Below, piece after piece: positions 59,547 to 64,000 of a DNA stretch of 64,000 nucleotides; position 1 is the first letter of the stretch; every line of letters starts with the position of its first letter. Source of the DNA: Caulobacteraceae bacterium (GTDB lineage: Bacteria; Pseudomonadota; Alphaproteobacteria; Caulobacterales; Caulobacteraceae); contig JAIBAU010000013.1 in NCBI GenBank assembly GCA_019695035.1, positions 1 through 64,000 on the forward strand, written 5' to 3'. The notes beneath the pieces were generated by a model. It made no database searches and was not told the origin of the DNA. It was given only the letters and a program-made list of their open reading frames with translations. A program made the translations under genes and the position numbers.

Positions 59547-60704
59547 CTAGAAGAGGCCGCGGCCCTTAGGCAACTCCATATAGCGGTGCACGCGCACGGA
59601 TTGGACGAGGCCGAAGCCGATCATGACCGTGATCATGACCGTGCCGCCGTAGCTGAGCAGCGGCATTGGAACGCCCACCACTGGGGCAAGACCCATCACC
59701 ATCGCCCCGTTGATAAGAACGTAGAGCGCGAACGTCGCCGTGACGCCGGCCGCAGCCAGCCGGCCAAAGTGGCTGTGCGACAGACTGGCGATGCGCAGGC
59801 AGGTGGCGATGATCAGGCCGAAGACGATCAGGACGGTGACGCAGCCGATGAACCCGAACTCCTCCGCCACGGTCGCGAAAATGAAGTCCGTCTGCTTCTC
59901 GGGCAGGAAGTTGAGCTGGCTCTGCGTTCCAAGGCCGTATCCCTTCCCCAACAGCCCGCCCGATCCCATGGCGATCAGCGACTGCATGATGTGGTAGCCC
60001 GATCCAGACGGGTCCTTCTCCGGTTCCAGGAAGGTGAGGACCCGCTGCCGCTGGTAGTCGTGCAGGACGAACATGACGAACGGCGGAATGGCGACCGCGG
60101 CCGCGGTGAGACCGGTCAAGATGATGCGCCAGCTCAGGCCAGCCATGAACATCACCGCAAGACCGGTGAGCGCCAGCAGCATGGCCGTACCGAGATCTGG
60201 CTGGTGAGCGACCAGGAGCGTTGGCATGCCGATCATGGCCAAAGGAATGATGAGCTTCCACGAGAAGCGGGCGTCCCGGGCGCTGGCCCCGTGGTAATAG
60301 CGGGCCAAGGCGAGGACGAGTGCGAGTTTCATGATCTCGGACGGCTGGATTCTCGTGAATCCCAGATTCAGCCACCGCGTCGCTCCAAGGGCTGTGTAGC
60401 CGACGCCCGGGATCTCGATGGCCATCAACAACAGCAGGGCGACGCCGTAGACCGGGTAGGCGACCGTCATCCAGACCCGGATGTCCACCAGCGCCAAGCT
60501 GAGCATGACGAGGAGACACGCGCCGAAGCGCAGGAGGTGCTTGGCCGCCCAGGGCTCCCAGTTTCCACCGGCGACCGAGTACAGCATCATGGCGCCCACG
60601 CCCGCGATGACGCAGGTAAGACCTGCGAGCCGCCAGTCGATCTCGGAGAACTTGACCGGCAGCCGCTCGCGTTGGCCGGGACGAGTCAGAGCTGAGGAAG
60701 TCAT
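59547..60704 (-). CDS. rodA: Rod shape-determining protein RodA (SEDS glycosyltransferase)
   Basis: This 385-residue protein has about ten transmembrane helices of the SEDS family, with GATRWLNLGFTRIQPSEIMK, LVAHQPDLGTAMLLALTGLA and GMGLAP-type MVMGLAPVVGVPMPLLSYGG. RodA polymerises lipid II glycan strands during elongation together with PBP2. It follows mrdA with a start/stop overlap, the conserved order. The last helices and the motif LLSYGGTVM are typical. Length and motifs are normal. Confidence 0.97.
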   Translation of the reverse strand: MTSSALTRPGQRERLPVKFSEIDWRLAGLTCVIAGVGAMMLYSVAGGNWEPWAAKHLLRFGACLLVMLSLALVDIRVWMTVAYPVYGVALLLLMAIEIPGVGYTALGATRWLNLGFTRIQPSEIMKLALVLALARYYHGASARDARFSWKLIIPLAMIGMPTLLVAHQPDLGTAMLLALTGLAVMFMAGLSWRIILTGLTAAAVAIPPFVMFVLHDYQRQRVLTFLEPEKDPSGSGYHIMQSLIAMGSGGLLGKGYGLGTQSQLNFLPEKQTDFIFATVAEEFGFIGCVTVLIVFGLIIATCLRIASLSHSHFGRLAAAGVTATFALYVLINGAMVMGLAPVVGVPMPLLSYGGTVMITVMIGFGLVQSVRVHRYMELPKGRGLF

Positions 60705-62698
60705 TCGGCTGCGGTCCTTCCCTGTGCGCCAACCAGTGTCGGCGCCTCCGGCAGACCCGAACCCTCACTGTCATCGATCGGTGGCGGAGCTTCCACCGTG
60801 GCCCCGGTCGCCTGGATGCGCCGAATGATGGCCGGATCCTTCAACAGGGTCGTACGCATGATTTCTCGAGCCCGCGGGGCCGCGGCGCCCGCGCCCCAAC
60901 CGCCATGTTCGACCAGCACCGTGATGGCGTAACGCGGCGCATCATAGGGCGCAAAGGCGATGAACCAGGCGTGGTCGCGCCGTTCCCATTCGAGGTGCAA
61001 GGTCGCGCGGGAGGCGCCCGAAGTGATCGAGTGCGCCTGAGCGGTGCCGGTCTTGCCGGCCATCTTTATCGGACCCAGCCCCAGCTGAGCCGCACGATAG
61101 GCGGTGCCCGACACGTCGTTGGCCACGTCGGCCATCGCCGAGCGGATGATGTCGATGTGATCTGCCGAGATCGGTAGATCGGGCACGGCACTGCCGGCGG
61201 GGCGTTCCTTGCCTCCAATCGACTTGATCAGGCGGGGATTGAGCGCCTTGCGACCGTTCGCCAGCCGCGCCGTCATGACGCACAGCTGCAGGGGATTCAC
61301 GGCAAGGGCGCCCTGACCGATCCCGAAGCTGGGAGTCTCGCCCGGATACCAGATCTGATCCTCCGGACGGCGGAAGGCGCGCTTCTTCCAGGCCCGGTCC
61401 GGCAGCACGCCCTTCTTCTGGTTGCCGATCCCGATGTCGAAAATCTGGTTGATGCCGAACTTTCGGGCCGTAGCCGCGATGATGTCCGGGCCCATCTCGA
61501 GGGCCGTCTGATAGAAGTACACATCGCACGAGGTGACGATGGCCTTGTGCATGTCCACGGTGCCGTGGCCCGAAGCCTTGTCGCAGTGGAAGACGTGGTT
61601 GCCGAACCGCCAGGCGCCGCCACAGGACCGCGTCTTGTGCGGGCTGATGCCGCTTTCAAGCGCCGCGAGCGCAACCATGGTCTTGAAGGTCGAACCCGCC
61701 GGGTAGGTGCCCGTCAGAGCCTTGTCCAGCAGAGGCTTGTGATCGTACTCGGAGTAGGCGCGATAGAGCTTGGAGCCGATGCCACCGACGAAGGCGTTGG
61801 GGTCAAAGCTGGGCGAGGACGCCAGGCAGAGCAGATCGCCGTTGTGGATGTCCATCACGACGGCTGCGCCCGACTCCTCGCCGAAGACCTCGAGCGCCCG
61901 CATCTGGATGTCCGCGTCCAGGGTCAGGACGACCTCGGCCCCGGGCTGGGGCGGCTCCCCATTGTCGCGGTCCTCTCCCACCTGCCGGCCAGTGGCGTCG
62001 ACCTCGACCCGCTGCACGCCGGGAGTGCCTCTCAGTTCCTCATCGAGCGCGGACTCGACGCCTTGCTTCCCGATGCGGAAGCCCGGGTGCATCAGGATGG
62101 GATCGACGTCCTTGCCGGACTTCTTGACCTTCTCGACATCACGGTCAGTGACCTTGCCGACGTAGCCAACCACGTGGGCGAACGCGCCGCCAAAGGGGTA
62201 GAAGCGTGCCTCATTCACGTCCGCCATCACGCCCGGCAATTGAGGCGCGTGCAGATTCACCCTGGCGAACTCTTCCCAGGTCAGGTCGGTCGCCACTGCG
62301 ACAGGAACGAACCGCGGGCTCTGGTTTATCTCGCGCAGGAGGGTGCGGCGTCGGGCCGCCGTCGCCGGGAGGAGCTGAGCCACCTCGTCCAGCGTCGTGT
62401 CGAGATCCTTGGTCTCGTCGCGAATGACCAGCAGGCGGAAGCTCGGCCGGTTGCCGGCGAGGACTACGCCGTTGCGGTCCTTAATGAGGCCCCGCGGCGG
62501 CGGGATGAGGCGCAGGTTGAACTGGTTCTCCGCCGACATCGAGCGATATCGGCTCGTCTGCAGCGTCTGCAGGTAGGCCAGGCGGGCGGTGAGCGCCGTC
62601 AGTCCGATGCCTGCAAAGCCGCCGAGGAGGAACGTCCGGCGCAGGAATCCGCCCTGCCGTTCGTTTACGTCCTCGAAAAAGATGGATGGGCCGCTCAT
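60701..62698 (-). CDS. mrdA: Penicillin-binding protein 2 (transpeptidase)
   Basis: This 665-residue class B penicillin-binding protein has a single N-terminal transmembrane helix (about residues 20-42), a pedestal domain, and a transpeptidase domain. Its catalytic motifs are S-T-F-K near residue 334 (TYPAGSTFKTM), SCD in VTSCDVYFYQ, and KTG in MAGKTGTAQ. PBP2 cross-links lateral wall peptidoglycan with RodA. Start and stop overlap with mreD upstream and rodA downstream. The final 40 residues form a Pro-rich tail. Confidence 0.96.
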   Translation of the reverse strand: MSGPSIFFEDVNERQGGFLRRTFLLGGFAGIGLTALTARLAYLQTLQTSRYRSMSAENQFNLRLIPPPRGLIKDRNGVVLAGNRPSFRLLVIRDETKDLDTTLDEVAQLLPATAARRRTLLREINQSPRFVPVAVATDLTWEEFARVNLHAPQLPGVMADVNEARFYPFGGAFAHVVGYVGKVTDRDVEKVKKSGKDVDPILMHPGFRIGKQGVESALDEELRGTPGVQRVEVDATGRQVGEDRDNGEPPQPGAEVVLTLDADIQMRALEVFGEESGAAVVMDIHNGDLLCLASSPSFDPNAFVGGIGSKLYRAYSEYDHKPLLDKALTGTYPAGSTFKTMVALAALESGISPHKTRSCGGAWRFGNHVFHCDKASGHGTVDMHKAIVTSCDVYFYQTALEMGPDIIAATARKFGINQIFDIGIGNQKKGVLPDRAWKKRAFRRPEDQIWYPGETPSFGIGQGALAVNPLQLCVMTARLANGRKALNPRLIKSIGGKERPAGSAVPDLPISADHIDIIRSAMADVANDVSGTAYRAAQLGLGPIKMAGKTGTAQAHSITSGASRATLHLEWERRDHAWFIAFAPYDAPRYAITVLVEHGGWGAGAAAPRAREIMRTTLLKDPAIIRRIQATGATVEAPPPIDDSEGSGLPEAPTLVGAQGRTAAE

Positions 62699-63213
62699 CG
62701 GAAACGCACGTCCCCGTCGTCAAAGCGCTCGATAAGATAGTTGGCGACAGGGAACAGCGCCATCGTCGCCGCCATCTGCAGGAATCCACCGACCAGCGAA
62801 GGAGGTGATCCGGCGTCCAGCGTGACGAAGGTCCAGGCCACTGCGTAGGCCACGAACGTCGCGCCGGCGTACCAGAAGAACAACACCAGGGTGTCCTGAC
62901 CCAGGATCAGGCCCCGCACCGCCAGGATCACCCCGTACACCCCCAGCATCACCACAGCCCACAGACCCAAGGTCCCTCCCCACATGAGGTCGAGGAAAAG
63001 GCCGCAGAGAAGAAGCGCCAGGGGTCCAAGGATGGAGGGCCGGATGAGCGGCCAGGCGAACGCCAGCACCATCGGGAAGACCGGCTCGGGCAGAGCCAGG
63101 CCGAAGAGCCTGGCCGGAGTTCCAAACACCACCGTAAGGGCCAGCGCGATCAGCGCCGGGTACAGGATCCAGTCCTGCGGGCCGACCACCCGGACCTGGA
63201 AGCCGCGCCTCAA
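62695..63213 (-). CDS. mreD: Rod shape-determining protein MreD (TTG start)
   Basis: This 172-residue membrane protein has five to six hydrophobic helices (ILYPALIALALTVVFGTPAR, RPSILGPLALLLCGLFLDLM with the conserved DLMWG). MreD links MreC to the elongasome. The start codon is TTG at 63213, overlapping the mreC stop (TTGA), which implies coupled translation. No ATG or GTG of similar quality is near. It overlaps mrdA at its 3' end as well. Confidence 0.88.
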   Translation of the reverse strand: MRRGFQVRVVGPQDWILYPALIALALTVVFGTPARLFGLALPEPVFPMVLAFAWPLIRPSILGPLALLLCGLFLDLMWGGTLGLWAVVMLGVYGVILAVRGLILGQDTLVLFFWYAGATFVAYAVAWTFVTLDAGSPPSLVGGFLQMAATMALFPVANYLIERFDDGDVRFR

Positions 63214-64000
63214 GGCGTCCCTCCCGGAAGCCGGTTGTAGGGGACAGGCCTCGTGGGCGTGCCATCCGGCCGGCGCGCGGGTGCAGAACTCTTCCGGGCG
63301 GGCGACGGGGTCGGGTTCGCCTTCCGGGGCGCTGTTGCGGCCGCCGGAGCCGAGGTGGTCGTCCCCTGCGCGCGAGCTGGAGTCGACGTCCGCGCGGCGG
63401 GCGCCGGCGCCGGCGCCATGGTGACGGTCGCAGGAGCGGGACGGGCAGCCGGAGGCGGGGTCGCGCCGGCTTCGCGGCGAGCGGGGGCGACCGCCTCGAT
63501 CCGCGCTGTCAACTCCGGTGACGGGGGCGGCGCTGTCTCAAGGCCGGCCAGGGGCGGCGCTTCCAGAGCGGCTGGATCGACGAGTTGGTCGAAGCTCTGG
63601 AACAGGAGGATGCGGACGTAGTCGATCGCCCCCGCGTCCGAGAAGAGCTTCACGCGCCAGCGGCCGTCGATGCCCTTGGCCGCGACGCCGACCGGCAGGC
63701 CCCTCGGAAACACGCCTCCGTCGCCAGAGGTCATGATCCGGTCGCCGGCCTTGATGGTCCCCTGCCCGCGAATGAACTCGAGGCGCGGATTGCGGCCACC
63801 ATCCCCCACCAGGATCGCGCGCGCGTCGGACCGATCCACCAGGACGGGTGTGCGGCTGGCGACGTCCGTGAGCAGCAGCACTCGGCTCACACCGGAGGTG
63901 ACCCCGACCACTCGCCCGACGAGGCCGTGCTCATTGACAACCGGGTTGCCGATACGGATGCCCTTGCGGCTGCCTGCGTCGATGAGGCGCGCATTGGCGA
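63210..64000 (-). CDS. mreC: Rod shape-determining protein MreC, C-terminal part (cut by window edge)
   Basis: The reading frame is open to the right edge, so the start and the N-terminal membrane helix are missing. The visible part begins with ANARLIDAGSRKGIRIGNPV, then NEHGLVGRVVGVTSGVSRVL and TSGDGGVFPRGLPVGVA, the beta-barrel core of MreC. It ends in a long Ala/Pro/Thr-rich tail (about 110 residues) that is disordered and typical of Caulobacterales. MreC is the periplasmic elongasome scaffold and regulator of PBP2. Confidence 0.95.
   Translation of the reverse strand, partial: ANARLIDAGSRKGIRIGNPVVNEHGLVGRVVGVTSGVSRVLLLTDVASRTPVLVDRSDARAILVGDGGRNPRLEFIRGQGTIKAGDRIMTSGDGGVFPRGLPVGVAAKGIDGRWRVKLFSDAGAIDYVRILLFQSFDQLVDPAALEAPPLAGLETAPPPSPELTARIEAVAPARREAGATPPPAARPAPATVTMAPAPAPAARTSTPARAQGTTTSAPAAATAPRKANPTPSPARKSSAPARRPDGTPTRPVPYNRLPGGTP

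Overview
This 64 kb window is chromosomal DNA of a high-GC alphaproteobacterium, most likely of the order Caulobacterales (Phenylobacterium or Caulobacter type). The evidence is a TipN-like polarity protein (53173-55734) with a CtrA-type TTAA-N7-TTAA box in its promoter, an ECF42 sigma/DGPF operon, an HWE histidine kinase, and an mreC-mreD-mrdA-rodA shape cluster. I see no prophage, insertion sequence, integron, CRISPR array or rRNA operon. Genus assignment is inference; no 16S gene is present.

Layout. (1) 1-3545: minus-strand rpsL-rpsG-fusA-tuf operon with a clear housekeeping promoter. (2) 3546-7229: secreted hypothetical, tricorn-like S41 protease, zinc-ribbon protein, PLP-dependent trans-sulfuration-type enzyme. 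(3) 7290-15777: rpoB-rpoC with a strong terminator. (4) 16093-22827: accessory genes (DedA, VOC protein, HWE kinase plus single-domain receiver, Rieske oxygenase, LytS/LytR-type pair, small membrane protein). (5) 22901-24221: rplJ-rplL with its own promoter and structured leader. (6) 24315-27797: ECF42-type operon (two YCII/DGPF proteins, a VOC protein, the sigma factor) and a Gly/Tyr-rich secreted protein. (7) 27820-30125: rplA, rplK, nusG, secE and tRNA-Trp. The classical secE-nusG-rplKAJL-rpoBC block is therefore cut twice by accessory genes.

(8) 30180-36851: a minus-strand surface-glycan locus. It holds a methyltransferase-glycosyltransferase fusion, two short related coiled-coil proteins, a UDP-GlcNAc 2-epimerase-like protein fused to a degenerate polysaccharide-deacetylase domain, a GT4 glycosyltransferase with a helical insertion, and an LpxD-like acyltransferase. 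(9) 36932-42422: an acetyl-CoA/C2 module (phbB, aceB, a DUF4170-like protein, aceA) and a divergent ScfR/RamB-like regulator with a palindromic operator candidate. (10) 42419-51173: paired secreted proteins, an SLC13 permease, a secreted hypothetical, a strong unannotated structured-RNA candidate (46426-46567, minus), a dicarboxylate/cation symporter, LemA-TPM-TPM, and an EEP-family hydrolase.

(11) 51143-59538: a phospholipase D-family protein, a small hydrophobic protein, tipN, dipeptide epimerase, MFS permease, prolyl aminopeptidase and a DUF6173-like protein. (12) 59547-64000: rodA, mrdA (PBP2), mreD and the 3' part of mreC, with start/stop overlaps at each junction.

The items most worth follow-up are the three-hairpin RNA at 46426-46567, the glycan locus with its coiled-coil pair and fused inactive domain, the ECF42 promoter, and the CtrA/GANTC-equipped tipN promoter.
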